Shown here: piece by piece, positions 15,251 to 23,352 of the stretch | Layout of the letters: the number at the start of each line of letters is the position of its first letter | Position numbering within the stretch: the stretch's first letter is position 1 | From: Clostridium sp. CAG:302 | Lineage (GTDB): Bacteria; Bacillota_I; Bacilli_A; RF39; UBA660 | Length of the DNA stretch: 64,000 bases | Assembly: GCA_000431795.1 (NCBI GenBank) | Contig: FR887368.1 | Span: 26,250 to 90,249, forward strand | Direction of reading: 5' to 3' | Made by a program: the position numbers and the translations under genes | Notes under the pieces: model-generated | Seen by the model: the letters and a program-made list of their open reading frames with translations, nothing else | What the model was told of the DNA's origin: nothing | Database searches by the model: none

Positions 15251-16174
15251 TCAGTCCTTTATTTTTTCTATTACTCTAAGTCTTGATGATCTAGCACGAG
15301 GGTTTTCCTCTAGTTCCTCAGTACTAGGAGTGATACTCGCTACCACTTTATACTTAGGCATATACTCTTCAGGAATGAATGGTAACTTTGATAAATTACT
15401 ATCAACCTTAGAGTATTCATTAAATATTTCCTTTACAATTCTATCTTCTAATGAATGGAAAGTAATAACTGAGACTCTGCCTCCTACTTTTAGGAGCTCA
15501 ATACTTGATTTAAGTGCTATTTTTAATACTTCCAATTCATTATTTACTTCAATTCTAATAGCTTGAAATGTTCTTCTGGCAGGATGACTATCTTTCATTG
15601 CCTTATATGGCATACTCTTTTTTATGATATCTACTAGTTCAAATGTTGTTTCAATGGGTTTAGATTCTCTATCTTTAACTATGTTTTTAGCTATGCTAGT
15701 AGCATATTTTTCTTCACCATAGTCTCTTATTAGTCTAACTAACTCTTCGTAAGAGTATTCATTTACAACATTATAAGCAGATAATTCTTTAGTAGTATCC
15801 ATTCGCATATCTAGTTTAGCATCTTTATGGAAACTAAAACCACGATCAGCAATGTCTAGTTGCGGGGAAGATACCCCTAAGTCAAAAACTATTCCATCTA
15901 CTTCTGTAACATTTCTTTTATTTAATTCTTCTTTAATATAGGCAAAATTTGATTTTATAAGTTCAAAATTACTGCCTATTTCTTTTAGCTTCTTTTCGCT
16001 ATATTCTAAAGCCATATCATCTTGATCAAAGGCGAAAAGGAAGCCCCTTTTTATTCTTTCTAATATTAAACCACTATGTCCCCCGAATCCTAATGTGCAA
16101 TCAACATATATGCCATCTTCTTTTATATTTAGATTATCTATTGCCTCATTTAGTAATACTGTTTTATGCATCAA
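15251..16174 (-). CDS. rsmH: 16S rRNA (cytosine-1402-N4)-methyltransferase RsmH
   Basis: 307 residues, full length. Opens HKTVLLNEAIDNL, with SAM motif YVDCTLGFGGHSGLIL (about 24-39), FDLGVSSPQLD, DMRMD and the C-terminal VITFHSLEDRIVK and SSRLRVIEKI signatures. Its start overlaps the mraZ stop by 11 bp, the standard arrangement. Modifies the ribosomal P site; co-transcribed with division genes. Confidence 0.95.
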   Translation of the reverse strand: MMHKTVLLNEAIDNLNIKEDGIYVDCTLGFGGHSGLILERIKRGFLFAFDQDDMALEYSEKKLKEIGSNFELIKSNFAYIKEELNKRNVTEVDGIVFDLGVSSPQLDIADRGFSFHKDAKLDMRMDTTKELSAYNVVNEYSYEELVRLIRDYGEEKYATSIAKNIVKDRESKPIETTFELVDIIKKSMPYKAMKDSHPARRTFQAIRIEVNNELEVLKIALKSSIELLKVGGRVSVITFHSLEDRIVKEIFNEYSKVDSNLSKLPFIPEEYMPKYKVVASITPSTEELEENPRARSSRLRVIEKIKD

Positions 16175-16604
16175 TATCTAACCCTTCAAATAGATTTTCT
16201 GCTACATCACTAATAGCAGATAAGTTATCTTCGATAAGACTATTAAATTTATCAGTAGCCCATATTTCTAGGCGATCATTAACCCCAATAATCGTACATT
16301 CTTTCTGTAATCCGGCATAATTAATTAAAGATGATGGTATGTTGATTCTCCCCTGTTTGTCAAATTCGAGTGTACTAGCAGAAGACATAAAAAATCTATT
16401 AAATGTTCTAGCATCTTTCTTTGTAAATGGTAGTGTTCTAAGTTTAGATACGATGGCATTCCATTCTTTCATTGCATAGACAAATAGACAACCATCTAAG
16501 CCTCTAGTTACAACGAATTCATTACCGATATCCTCTCTAAATTTAGAAGGTATAATTAATCTTCCTTTTTCATCAATATTATGATGATATTCTCCAATCA
16601 ACAT
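16164..16604 (-). CDS. mraZ: Transcriptional regulator MraZ
   Basis: 146 residues with two AbrB-like SpoVT/MraZ repeats: GEYHHNIDEKGRLIIPSKFR and, in the second half, ASTLEFDKQGRINIPSSL, each with a DxKGR-type core. Start placed at 16604 (MLIGEYHHN) since GGGGGAT precedes it; an in-frame ATG at 16631 has no ribosome site. First gene of the division cluster and normally its autorepressor. Confidence 0.92.
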   Translation of the reverse strand: MLIGEYHHNIDEKGRLIIPSKFREDIGNEFVVTRGLDGCLFVYAMKEWNAIVSKLRTLPFTKKDARTFNRFFMSSASTLEFDKQGRINIPSSLINYAGLQKECTIIGVNDRLEIWATDKFNSLIEDNLSAISDVAENLFEGLDIDA

Positions 16605-16647
16605 AATATCCCCCACTTTCTTCCACTTCATGCCACTCTACGATTAT

Positions 16648-16676
16648 ATTCTACTATAATAGTTATTGTTTGTAAA
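16648..16676 (-). promoter_or_regulatory. mraZ promoter
   Basis: TTTACA (16676-16671), 17-bp spacer, TAGAAT (16653-16648) on the minus strand. I did not find clear MraZ-box direct repeats in the remaining leader. Confidence 0.6.
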
Positions 16677-16722
16677 TATGTTTTTTATAATTTGACACTT
16701 TTTTCTGTAAAATGTTTTGTTT

Positions 16723-16806
16723 CTATCAAAGCCTTAGGTTTTTGATAGTCATTTATAGTCTTATGGTCTATAAATGATGCACCAGTAGTGCCTATTATAT
16801 ATAGGC
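16723..16806. repeat. Cluster of four hairpins upstream of mraZ
   Basis: Stems CTATCAAAG/TTTTGATAG (loop CCTTAGGT, 16723-16748), TCATTTATAG/CTATAAATGA (16749-16777), GCAC/GTGC (16779-16791) and GCCTAT/ATAGGC (16790-16806). They lie between a terminator-like GAAGAAG/CTTCTTC stem after the gene ending at 16848 and the mraZ promoter. Related in loop sequence to the other clusters. Confidence 0.7.
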
Positions 16807-16847
16807 AAAGAAATATAGACATAAATTAAATATAATAAAAGAAGAAG

Positions 16848-18080
16848 TTATTTTATTCTTCTTCTTGGACTGCTTAATATATCATCAAAATATTTGGTAC
16901 TAGTTTTATTAATACCGTATAGTTTATTTTCTTTTATTCTATTTATAATGTTGTCATCTTTAGTTAGTGAGTAGTATGTTTTTACAAATATTTTCTTTAT
17001 TATATTAAAATATTCTATGACATAACTATCTTTGTGTTCATACATTTTATCATTATAAGATAGTATTTCATCTACAAAGAAATGTGCCTCTAGTTCATTA
17101 AACTTATATTTGCCTTTATAGTCTTCTAAATTACTATTATCTTTATTCATAAATAATGTGTTGTCAAACATGCCATCAAGTATCATCATAAGTCTATATT
17201 TAGTTATTTCAAGTTCATTTTTTAGCTTACCTTCTGGAAGAGTTTCTATTTCTTCACAAAGCAAATAATAATATTTAAGATAAAATTTGTAATCATCCTT
17301 GTGATAATTTAAATCAGCACCCATGCTTTCATTGAAACAATAATCTAATTTATAATTAATTAAATAACGTACTAGTGAGTCATTAAAAAATAAGCTTTTT
17401 TGAAAGGGATTATTGTAGATATTTCTTTCATCAAACATATCATTTTGAATATTAAATGGTAATACTTTATAAGTAGAAAATGTTATAAGACTATCACTAT
17501 ATAGTAGTAAATCATATGCACTATCATAATCTAGATTTTCTAAATTAACAAAAAATATTCTTCTGGTAAAGGCATGTTTTTTAATTTGTTTTATTGTTTG
17601 TTCCTCTGGCAAATTATTTTTTTCTGTTCTAGCAAATAATAATTCTCTATATAACTTATCATCTTCTTGCAATGATAAATATAACCACTTATAAAGGTCT
17701 TTTCTGATTTTAATACCCATAAGTTCAATAACAGAAATATCTGATTCTATTAAAGAATCTATTTCATTTAATATTAGTTCATCAATATCATTATTTTCTA
17801 AAATGTTTTCTAAATCTTCGATAGATACATTATCATCGAGAATAATACTATCTGACGTTAATTCAAAATATTCAATATGATTATTATAAAATGTATCTAG
17901 TTCATATTCAAAATCAAAATTATTAATAATTTCTAATTTTTCCTTTTCATTAACATTTAAATTATAAATTATTTTATTTATAATTTTTATTAAGCTTTGT
18001 TTTGATACTTCTGCCTTGACTTTTCTATTTTTTAAATTAATCATTATACTTATTAAGATATAATCAAATGGTATTTCCAT
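16848..18080 (-). CDS. Uncharacterised acidic 410-residue protein
   Basis: I do not recognise a family. The protein is acidic, helix-rich, with no signal peptide or long membrane span, so probably cytoplasmic. The N-terminal half has a run of acidic blocks (DDNVSIEDLENILENNDIDE); the C-terminus is basic (SSPRRRIK). It is a single-gene unit, with a terminator-like GAAGAAG/CTTCTTC stem just 3' of it, and is divergent from the endonuclease gene at 18207. Confidence 0.65.
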   Translation of the reverse strand: MEIPFDYILISIMINLKNRKVKAEVSKQSLIKIINKIIYNLNVNEKEKLEIINNFDFEYELDTFYNNHIEYFELTSDSIILDDNVSIEDLENILENNDIDELILNEIDSLIESDISVIELMGIKIRKDLYKWLYLSLQEDDKLYRELLFARTEKNNLPEEQTIKQIKKHAFTRRIFFVNLENLDYDSAYDLLLYSDSLITFSTYKVLPFNIQNDMFDERNIYNNPFQKSLFFNDSLVRYLINYKLDYCFNESMGADLNYHKDDYKFYLKYYYLLCEEIETLPEGKLKNELEITKYRLMMILDGMFDNTLFMNKDNSNLEDYKGKYKFNELEAHFFVDEILSYNDKMYEHKDSYVIEYFNIIKKIFVKTYYSLTKDDNIINRIKENKLYGINKTSTKYFDDILSSPRRRIK

Positions 18081-18206
18081 AAAACCTCCTGCGTTCTTAT
18101 ATATATTATCATTATTTTTTTAATAACACAATAATGTTTTAATAATTTTGTGGTATAATTATAAACGAGATAGAAAAGAAAATATTTTTTAGTAGAAAGG
18201 AAGGAT

Positions 18207-18971
18207 ATGTTAAACAATGGTGATACTATCAAAGAAAGTATCAAAAAATTGAATAATGAATTTAATAGAATAAAAAGAATGGGATATGTTCCAGAGGTTC
18301 ATCGTGGATATGGTGGTATTGGTGATACATTTGAAAGATTATTAGGAAAAGAAAAGTCTGATTTTTGTGTACCCGATTATGATGGTATTGAAATTAAAAC
18401 AAGAAGAAGTTTTAGTAAGGGTTTAATTGGTTTGTTTGGTTCAGTACCTGATGGTGAAGAGCTCTTTGAACTTGATAGACTAAGGGAAAAATATGGATAT
18501 CCAGATAAAGAAATTAGAAGTGCCAAAGTATTATATTCTGTAGTATATGGTAATATGTTATGTCAGGTTGGAACAAAATATTTTTTTAAATTAGATGTTG
18601 ATAGAAAAGAAGAAAAGGTATTTTTATGTGTATTTGATAAAAATCTTAATTTATTAGAAAGAAGTGTATATTGGTCTTTCTTTACATTAAAAAATAAATT
18701 ATATTGTAAATTGCGATATTTAATGCTCGTAGATGCTTGGACAAATAATATAGATGGAAAAATGCACTATAAGTATTACAAGGCTACTTTCTATAAATTA
18801 AAAGATATTGACATTTTTGTTGATTTGATTGATAAAGGCTTTATAGCGGTTACTTTTAAAATTAGCGTTTACAGAGGAAATTATAGATATGGACTTCCTC
18901 ATAATCATGGGTTAACTTTTGGTATTAGTAATGAGCATTTGCCTTTGCTTTATGATGAATACAAGTGGTAA
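18207..18971 (+). CDS. MvaI/BcnI-family restriction endonuclease-like protein
   Basis: 254 residues on the plus strand, with AGGAAGG 5 bp before the ATG. The nuclease core reads GYGGIGDTFERLLG (about 32-45), then the catalytic DYDGIEIKTRR (about 53-63; D-x-EIKxxR), typical of the MvaI/BcnI family and of MutH-like PD-(D/E)xK folds. BcnI-type enzymes cut CCSGG/CCWGG sites and nick as monomers. No DNA methyltransferase lies next to it, so it is an orphan, a decayed restriction system, or a repair nuclease. It neighbours tRNA genes, a common insertion spot. Confidence 0.75.
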   Translation: MLNNGDTIKESIKKLNNEFNRIKRMGYVPEVHRGYGGIGDTFERLLGKEKSDFCVPDYDGIEIKTRRSFSKGLIGLFGSVPDGEELFELDRLREKYGYPDKEIRSAKVLYSVVYGNMLCQVGTKYFFKLDVDRKEEKVFLCVFDKNLNLLERSVYWSFFTLKNKLYCKLRYLMLVDAWTNNIDGKMHYKYYKATFYKLKDIDIFVDLIDKGFIAVTFKISVYRGNYRYGLPHNHGLTFGISNEHLPLLYDEYKW

Positions 18972-18996
18972 TGGGACACCTCATTCTCCACTTTTT
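18964..18996 (+). terminator. Terminator of the MvaI-like gene
   Basis: AAGTGG pairs with CCACTT, with an inner AATG/CATT pairing, followed by TTTTTAT. It overlaps the stop codon. Confidence 0.6.
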
Positions 18997-19049
18997 ATAT
19001 TTAAATTTTTTAGGTACTAAGTTATTGGCTTGGGATCATGTGGTTGCAG
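18979..19049 (+). pseudogene. Decayed inverted copy of the tRNA-Ala/tRNA-Pro pair
   Basis: On the plus strand CCTCATTCTCCAC (18979-18991) equals the 3' end of the minus-strand tRNA-Ala, and 19029-19049 matches the anticodon/T-arm part of tRNA-Pro (TTGGGATCATGTGGTTGCAG against TTGGGACCATGGGGTTGCAG, 18 of 20). Order and spacing (38 against 36 nt) agree with the true pair, but the middle is degraded. No functional tRNA could form. Confidence 0.45.
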
Positions 19050-19064
19050 AAAATAAATATTAAA

Positions 19065-19086
19065 AAAGAACTATCGCTAGTTCTTT
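19065..19086 (-). terminator. Terminator after tRNA-Pro
   Basis: A perfect 9-bp stem AAAGAACTA/TAGTTCTTT with a 4-nt loop; on the minus strand it continues into TTTTAAT, so it ends the tRNA transcript. Confidence 0.75.
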
Positions 19087-19098
19087 ATTTTTCAATAA

Positions 19099-19175
19099 TG
19101 GTCGGGAAGACAGGATTTGAACCTGCAACCCCATGGTCCCAAACCACGTGCTCTACCAAGTTGAGCCACTTCCCG
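19099..19175 (-). tRNA. tRNA-Pro (TGG anticodon)
   Basis: On the minus strand CGGGAAG pairs with CTTCCCG as the acceptor stem. The anticodon loop is TTTGGGA (anticodon TGG), the T-loop is GGTTCAAATCC, the discriminator is A and CCA is encoded (19101-19099). Length 77 with CCA. One base separates it from tRNA-Ala. Confidence 0.95.
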
Positions 19176-19176
19176 A

Positions 19177-19253
19177 TGGTGGAGAATGAGGGACTCGAAC
19201 CCTTGACCCTTTGCGTGCAAGGCAAATGCTCTAGCCAACTGAGCTAATTCCCC
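19177..19253 (-). tRNA. tRNA-Ala (TGC anticodon)
   Basis: Acceptor GGGGAAT/ATTCTCC on the minus strand with one G-U pair, D-loop AGCTCAGTTGG, anticodon loop CTTGCAC (TGC), T-loop GGTTCGAGTCC, discriminator A and encoded CCA. Length 77. Transcribed with tRNA-Pro. Confidence 0.95.
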
Positions 19254-19310
19254 AAGACAATATAAATTATAACAATAATTTATATTGTTGTCAATATCTT
19301 TTAATTAAAT

Positions 19311-19601
19311 TTATTTAGTTTCATATACACTAACTTGTTTTCTATCTTTTCCAAGGTGAGAATACTTAACATATCCAGAAATTTTTGCAAATAGAGTATC
19401 ATCTGTTCCTCTACCTACATTTGTTCCAGGATGAATTTTAGTACCTCTTTGGCGATAAATGATAGAACCTGCAGTTACATATTCACCATCTGAAGCCTTT
19501 GCTCCAAGTCTTCTACCAGCTGAATCTCTTCCATTACTAGTAGATGATTGACCTTTTTTGTGGGCAAATAATTGTATATTAAATTCCATTAATCTATTCA
19601 T
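19311..19601 (-). CDS. rpmA: 50S ribosomal protein L27 with Prp-cleaved leader
   Basis: 96 residues. The N-terminal extension [13 protein letters not shown] precedes [15 protein letters not shown], matching the Firmicutes pattern in which Prp cuts before the mature (A/H)KKG start. The start at 19601 is favoured over the ATG at 19589 because AAGGAGG is 6 bp upstream. It overlaps prp by 8 bp. Core L27 residues ([18 protein letters not shown]) are normal. Confidence 0.95.
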   Translation of the reverse strand: MNRLMEFNIQLFAHKKGQSSTSNGRDSAGRRLGAKASDGEYVTAGSIIYRQRGTKIHPGTNVGRGTDDTLFAKISGYVKYSHLGKDRKQVSVYETK

Positions 19602-19908
19602 TATTTTCCTCCTTAATTTGTATGTTTTTAGGATATGCTTTTTCTAATTCATATAGATTAGAAATAAGTACATTTATGATTTTCTTGGTAGCCATATCAT
19701 TTTTAAGTACTTCTATAATTAAACCTCTACTATCATTATAACTAATACTTTGATTATCTAAAGATAATAATATATTAATGGTAGTTATAACCGTACTAGA
19801 CACTGCAGCACATACAATATCTTTACCAAAATCATCATAACCAGCATGTCCATTGATGATAACTTTATTTACATTATCATCTTTTTTAGTAAGTATTACT
19901 TTAATCAT
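19594..19908 (-). CDS. prp: Ribosomal-processing cysteine protease Prp
   Basis: 104 residues. The catalytic His is in [13 protein letters not shown] (H21) and the catalytic Cys in DIVCAAVS (C33). Prp removes the N-terminal extension of L27, which is present in the next gene. Located between rplU and rpmA as in other Bacillota (ysxB position). Confidence 0.93.
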   Translation of the reverse strand: MIKVILTKKDDNVNKVIINGHAGYDDFGKDIVCAAVSSTVITTINILLSLDNQSISYNDSRGLIIEVLKNDMATKKIINVLISNLYELEKAYPKNIQIKEENNE

Positions 19909-19918
19909 AAAATACTCC

Positions 19919-20215
19919 TTACTTAATTTTATTAATCTCTACTTTAGTATATGGTTGTCTGTGGCCTACTTTTCTTCTAGTAGATCTCTTATTTGGTGTA
20001 TATCTGAATATAGTTATTTTCTTTTGTTTTCCTTGTTTTACGATAGTACCTTCAACAGTAGCTTCAACATAAGGATTACCTACTACACCATTAGCCATTA
20101 AGACTTTATCAAAAACAACTTTATCTCCTTCGTTACCTTCTAGTTTTTCAACATATATTGTAGCGCCCTCAGAAACATAATATTGTTTTCCACCAGTTTC
20201 AATAATTGCTTTCAT
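19919..20215 (-). CDS. rplU: 50S ribosomal protein L21
   Basis: 98 residues: [20 protein letters not shown] at the N-terminus, [18 protein letters not shown] in the middle and [15 protein letters not shown] at the C-terminus are standard L21. Followed after 10 bp by prp. AAGGAGG precedes the ATG. Preceded by an L21-type leader and a clear promoter. Confidence 0.96.
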   Translation of the reverse strand: MKAIIETGGKQYYVSEGATIYVEKLEGNEGDKVVFDKVLMANGVVGNPYVEATVEGTIVKQGKQKKITIFRYTPNKRSTRRKVGHRQPYTKVEINKIK

Positions 20216-20326
20216 TTTCTTACCTCCTTACACTTATTTTTAAGACTCACTCTTAAGGTGTCATTTCTGAACTTTTACCTTTTCAATGTGGTTGAGTTAA
20301 CAACTCGAGGTCTTCAAAACAATACA
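20216..20326 (-). promoter_or_regulatory. L21 leader (autoregulatory 5' UTR)
   Basis: About 105 nt between the promoter and rplU. On the minus strand GTTGTTAACTCAAC-type pairing, a central segment with GGTAAAAGTTCAGAAATGACACC, and AAGACTCAC-type repeats on both sides of AAGAGTGAGTCTT form a multi-stem leader. Position and shape fit the L21_leader RNA of Bacillota, thought to bind L21 and regulate the operon. Recognition is from memory of that element, not a covariance search. Confidence 0.65.
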
Positions 20327-20355
20327 ATTTTATCATAAAATAATGCTTAAGTCAA
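20327..20355 (-). promoter_or_regulatory. rplU promoter
   Basis: TTGACT (20355-20350), 17-bp spacer, TAAAAT (20332-20327) on the minus strand. Confidence 0.7.
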
Positions 20356-20360
20356 ACAAA

Positions 20361-21131
20361 TTAAGGCTTTTTATCAAAAAAATTACTCAAAAAACTTTTT
20401 TCTTCAATTATATTATTGTTAACTTTAAATAAATGTGTTTTGTTTTTGTACATTTTGTTTTTATTATTAATTATCTTAAAACTTTTATACTTTATATTAT
20501 ATAAATATCTTTCTAAAACAAATTTATTATAGATATATTCTATTTTTTTATAATAATTCCATATATTTTGAAGTAATATAAATACAACCATAACCATTGA
20601 ATAATTTTTTTCATATATACCGCCTATTAATATCATTGATAAAGTTATAAAGGAAATTAATACAGTTAAATTGTTAGAAAAATTTAAATTTAAATACTTT
20701 GAAAATATCAAATTGATGATTTTACTGCCATCCAAAGGAATTATAGGAAGTACATTGAATAAAAGCATACTATTATGATAAGTAAAAAATAAATTATATG
20801 TATATTCTCTTATTATTCCATTTCTATATAAAAAAAATATTGTATAAAAATATATTGATTGAAATATAATACCAGATATTGCTATAAGTAAGTCTTTTTC
20901 TATTTTAGTATTAACTAAAGTATCAAATTCTGTAATACCGCCATATGGATAAATAGTTATTTTTTTTATCCTGTATTTATATATTGTAGCGGTTATAACA
21001 TGTCCAAATTCATGAATTATTATAAGTGAAGTAAAAGCGATTAAATTAATAAAATGTCCTGTTAATACCAGTCCAAATGCCATTATAATATATGTATAGT
21101 GGAAATCCATTTTATTTAAGAAATTCTTCAT
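20361..21131 (-). CDS. spoIVFB: SpoIVFB-like M50 intramembrane metalloprotease
   Basis: 256 residues with about five hydrophobic segments. The zinc motif HEFGH (40-44) and the third ligand in NVLPIIPLDG (Asp134) are intact, so it should be active. In Bacillus SpoIVFB cleaves pro-sigma-K in the mother cell. Position directly before rplU-prp-rpmA and overlap with an SpoIVFA-like gene match Bacillus gene order. Whether this organism sporulates is not shown in the window; the protease may have another substrate. Confidence 0.85.
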   Translation of the reverse strand: MKNFLNKMDFHYTYIIMAFGLVLTGHFINLIAFTSLIIIHEFGHVITATIYKYRIKKITIYPYGGITEFDTLVNTKIEKDLLIAISGIIFQSIYFYTIFFLYRNGIIREYTYNLFFTYHNSMLLFNVLPIIPLDGSKIINLIFSKYLNLNFSNNLTVLISFITLSMILIGGIYEKNYSMVMVVFILLQNIWNYYKKIEYIYNKFVLERYLYNIKYKSFKIINNKNKMYKNKTHLFKVNNNIIEEKSFLSNFFDKKP

Positions 21132-21726
21132 AATTTAAATATTTATTATCCTTGCTAAAAACCATATATAAATTTCTTTCTGCCTCTCCAATATATGTTC
21201 CCTTTTCTACATAATCATATAATTTTAGCGATGTTGTACTGACATTTCCATACCATATATATACTCCGTTTAAATCTTCTATTATAATTGTATTATTATA
21301 GTATTCCTTATTACCAATAAATACAACCATTCCCTCTGTTATTGCTGGTATTAAATAAGATTCTGGTATAGTAAGACTAACCCCATCATGATACACAGAT
21401 AAATTATCATGGTTTAATTGCTCATTAAATACCTTTTGAGTATCTATTTCTTTTTTTATTGGAAGAATTCCGCCTAAATATTTATTATACACTTTTTTTA
21501 TTTTAGTAAAAGATATCACATCAGTAAAGACATATTTAGTGATAGTTTCTTTAAAGTCATTGTTATATTTGCACATAATAGCAAATGAAAAAAATATAAC
21601 GGCAATTGTCAAAGTTCTTATTCCAAGGCCTTTCAAGTATTTTTTGATATTATTTTTACTATCAGTACATTTTTTGTTATTTTTATTAATAATATCTAAA
21701 TACTTATTTGGATCTATTTCGTTCAT
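21112..21726 (-). CDS. spoIVFA: SpoIVFA-like membrane protein with M23-type domain
   Basis: 204 residues: a cytoplasmic head, one membrane helix (about 32-50) and an extracytoplasmic domain with the degenerate LytM/M23 pattern (GMVVFIGNKEYYNNTIIIEDLNGVYIWYGNVS...VEKGTYIGEA). The zinc ligands of true M23 peptidases are absent, as in SpoIVFA, which is a regulator and anchor of SpoIVFB rather than an enzyme. It overlaps spoIVFB by 20 bp. Confidence 0.75.
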   Translation of the reverse strand: MNEIDPNKYLDIINKNNKKCTDSKNNIKKYLKGLGIRTLTIAVIFFSFAIMCKYNNDFKETITKYVFTDVISFTKIKKVYNKYLGGILPIKKEIDTQKVFNEQLNHDNLSVYHDGVSLTIPESYLIPAITEGMVVFIGNKEYYNNTIIIEDLNGVYIWYGNVSTTSLKLYDYVEKGTYIGEAERNLYMVFSKDNKYLNYEEFLK

Positions 21727-21766
21727 ATTATCACCAATTTAATATATGAAAAAAAGAAGTAAACTA

Positions 21767-22159
21767 TTACTTAGTATCTTCTTTCTTAATTTTACTCTTT
21801 CTTTTTGGAAAGAATCTTTTTGAATTATCATCATATATTTTTACCACAGGTTTTATTGTTAATGGTAATACTATAGTTCTTTCATAATATTTGGCTTGTT
21901 CTTCTTTTGACAATTCATCAAATAAATAAACTATAGAAAACTTTATGCTCATTCCCTCATGATAAGAAAGTGGCTGCTCTGCTACATATAAATCAGTACC
22001 ATTATTCCAAAGCATTCTCGCTTTTTCTTCAGATAAAGACAATCTTTCTTCTCTAGACAGATTATCTATAACATCTGTATACTCTTTACCATTTTTATCT
22101 TTTTTTACAATATATCTAACTAATGGTAAAACCCTTGTATAATAAATTTCTTTTTCCAT
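21767..22159 (-). CDS. Uncharacterised 130-residue soluble protein
   Basis: Not recognised. Opens MEKEIYYTRVLPLVRYIVKK and ends in a highly basic tail (FFPKRKSKIKKEDTK). No signal peptide or membrane segment. A good Shine-Dalgarno (AGGAGG) lies upstream, and it may be co-transcribed with the SpoIVFA-like gene 40 bp downstream. Confidence 0.65.
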   Translation of the reverse strand: MEKEIYYTRVLPLVRYIVKKDKNGKEYTDVIDNLSREERLSLSEEKARMLWNNGTDLYVAEQPLSYHEGMSIKFSIVYLFDELSKEEQAKYYERTIVLPLTIKPVVKIYDDNSKRFFPKRKSKIKKEDTK

Positions 22160-22211
22160 TTTTTCCTCCTGATAAATACTAGTATATCATAAACTTTAAT
22201 TTTTGTAAATT

Positions 22212-23015
22212 TTACTTTAAATATTTGATTTTTAATTCATTAATATAATTATTTTCAAAGAATAAATCATTCAAATCTTTTTTATTGTAAACTAAAACCA
22301 ACGAGTTATTTTCGATATACACTTTTATTATATTATTAAAATCATCAGTTATTCTTTTAACATATTCATTTTTTTTCTTTTCTATATCGTTTTTAGTTAA
22401 TGATATATTTGTATTTTTGTCAACAACAATTTCATTAGCATTTATCATAATATCATCATTAAAAAGCTTTTCAGCGATGTATTCTTTAGTATAGCTATAT
22501 TTTAAAAGCAAGTCTTCAGTAGTTAATATTTTATTAGTTTTCAAATCAATATTTAAAGTTAATACATAGCTTCTATTAATATTTTGAATATTGAAGTCCA
22601 TTTCATAGAATACAGATAAAACCGTACTATTAACTTGTGTTTTTATTAAAGTAGTAACTGTATTATTTGAAGTGTAATCTTCTTCTTTTTTTAGTTCATC
22701 ATAATATTTGTTAATATAGTCAATAAGTTCTGCTTCCTCATTTTCAAACGTTTTTGTTAAATCACTATCAAGATTTTTAAATGTTATCTTGGAAACATTT
22801 ATACTGGAATAAACATCACTATAATTACTAAAGATAATTGGAGTTGTTTCTATATAATCTTTAACATTATAATTAATAAATTTATTTGTTTCCTTTTTAT
22901 CATATCCCTGATACTCAAATAGCTTATATAACCCAACGCCCAACAATATAAGGAAAAGTGCACTAAATATTACCAATGCTTTAGCAGCCTTTCCACTCAT
23001 AACTTTATTATTCAT
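22212..23015 (-). CDS. Membrane-anchored protein with DUF3298-like region
   Basis: 267 residues. An N-terminal membrane helix (about 12-32) anchors an extracytoplasmic domain. The pattern SVFYEMDFNIQNINRSYVLTLNIDLKTNKILTTEDLL resembles the DUF3298/RsiV-like fold, in which a tyrosine-rich strand precedes a DLKTGKxLTxxDLF turn (the full string is given here only as positions about 138-172: key residues FYEMDF, LNIDLKTNK, TTEDLL). It could be an extracytoplasmic sensor. No sigma factor lies beside it. Confidence 0.55.
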   Translation of the reverse strand: MNNKVMSGKAAKALVIFSALFLILLGVGLYKLFEYQGYDKKETNKFINYNVKDYIETTPIIFSNYSDVYSSINVSKITFKNLDSDLTKTFENEEAELIDYINKYYDELKKEEDYTSNNTVTTLIKTQVNSTVLSVFYEMDFNIQNINRSYVLTLNIDLKTNKILTTEDLLLKYSYTKEYIAEKLFNDDIMINANEIVVDKNTNISLTKNDIEKKKNEYVKRITDDFNNIIKVYIENNSLVLVYNKKDLNDLFFENNYINELKIKYLK

Positions 23016-23080
23016 AATATACCTTCTTTCATAATTATTATAATATATTTTTTGAAATTTGAAAAGATATAAAGAAAAAT

Positions 23081-23212
23081 CTATCTTGTGAGATAGACAT
23101 ATCCTTTATTTTCTTCTAGATTTTTACTATTATTTTGAACAATTACTAATGTAGCTAATACTAAAACTAAATAGAAAATTATTGCTCCTTTATTTTTCTT
23201 AACAAAACTCAT
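23081..23212 (-). CDS. 43-aa SOS-controlled membrane peptide (YneA/SosA-like position)
   Basis: ATG at 23212 follows AAGGAGA by about 10 bp. The peptide has a basic head (MSFVKKNKG), a membrane helix (AIIFYLVLVLATLVIV) and a short polar tail ending GYVYLTR. It is transcribed divergently from lexA from a promoter whose spacer holds a LexA box, and ends in a CTATCT/AGATAG terminator. In Bacillus and Staphylococcus the gene in this position encodes the division inhibitor YneA or SosA (77-105 aa, membrane anchored). This is shorter and lacks LysM, so the role is inferred from position and regulation. Confidence 0.65.
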   Translation of the reverse strand: MSFVKKNKGAIIFYLVLVLATLVIVQNNSKNLEENKGYVYLTR

Positions 23213-23240
23213 ATCTATCACATCTCCTTCTTACATTATT

Positions 23241-23269
23241 ATTCTAACATATACAAATGTTCGTGTCAA
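23241..23269 (-). promoter_or_regulatory. Promoter with LexA box for the membrane peptide
   Basis: On the minus strand TTGACA (23269-23264), 17-bp spacer, TAGAAT (23246-23241). The spacer begins with CGAACATTTGTAT (23263-23251), close to the Bacillus LexA operator CGAACATATGTTYG. Confidence 0.75.
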
Positions 23270-23288
23270 TATAAAAATGTATTAAATG

Positions 23289-23328
23289 CGAATATTTGTT
23301 TGACATTTTACACTTTATATGTTAATAT
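23289..23328 (+). promoter_or_regulatory. lexA promoter with LexA box
   Basis: CGAATATTTGTTT (23289-23301) resembles the LexA operator and overlaps the -35 TTGACA (23300-23305), 17 bp before TAATAT (23323-23328). Binding would block polymerase, giving autorepression. Confidence 0.75.
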
Positions 23329-23352
23329 TATAAATGAAAGGAGACATTATAT

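Noticed and set aside
19038..19247. A 69-codon open frame on the plus strand
   Set aside because: It runs antisense through tRNA-Pro and tRNA-Ala; the tRNAs explain the sequence fully.
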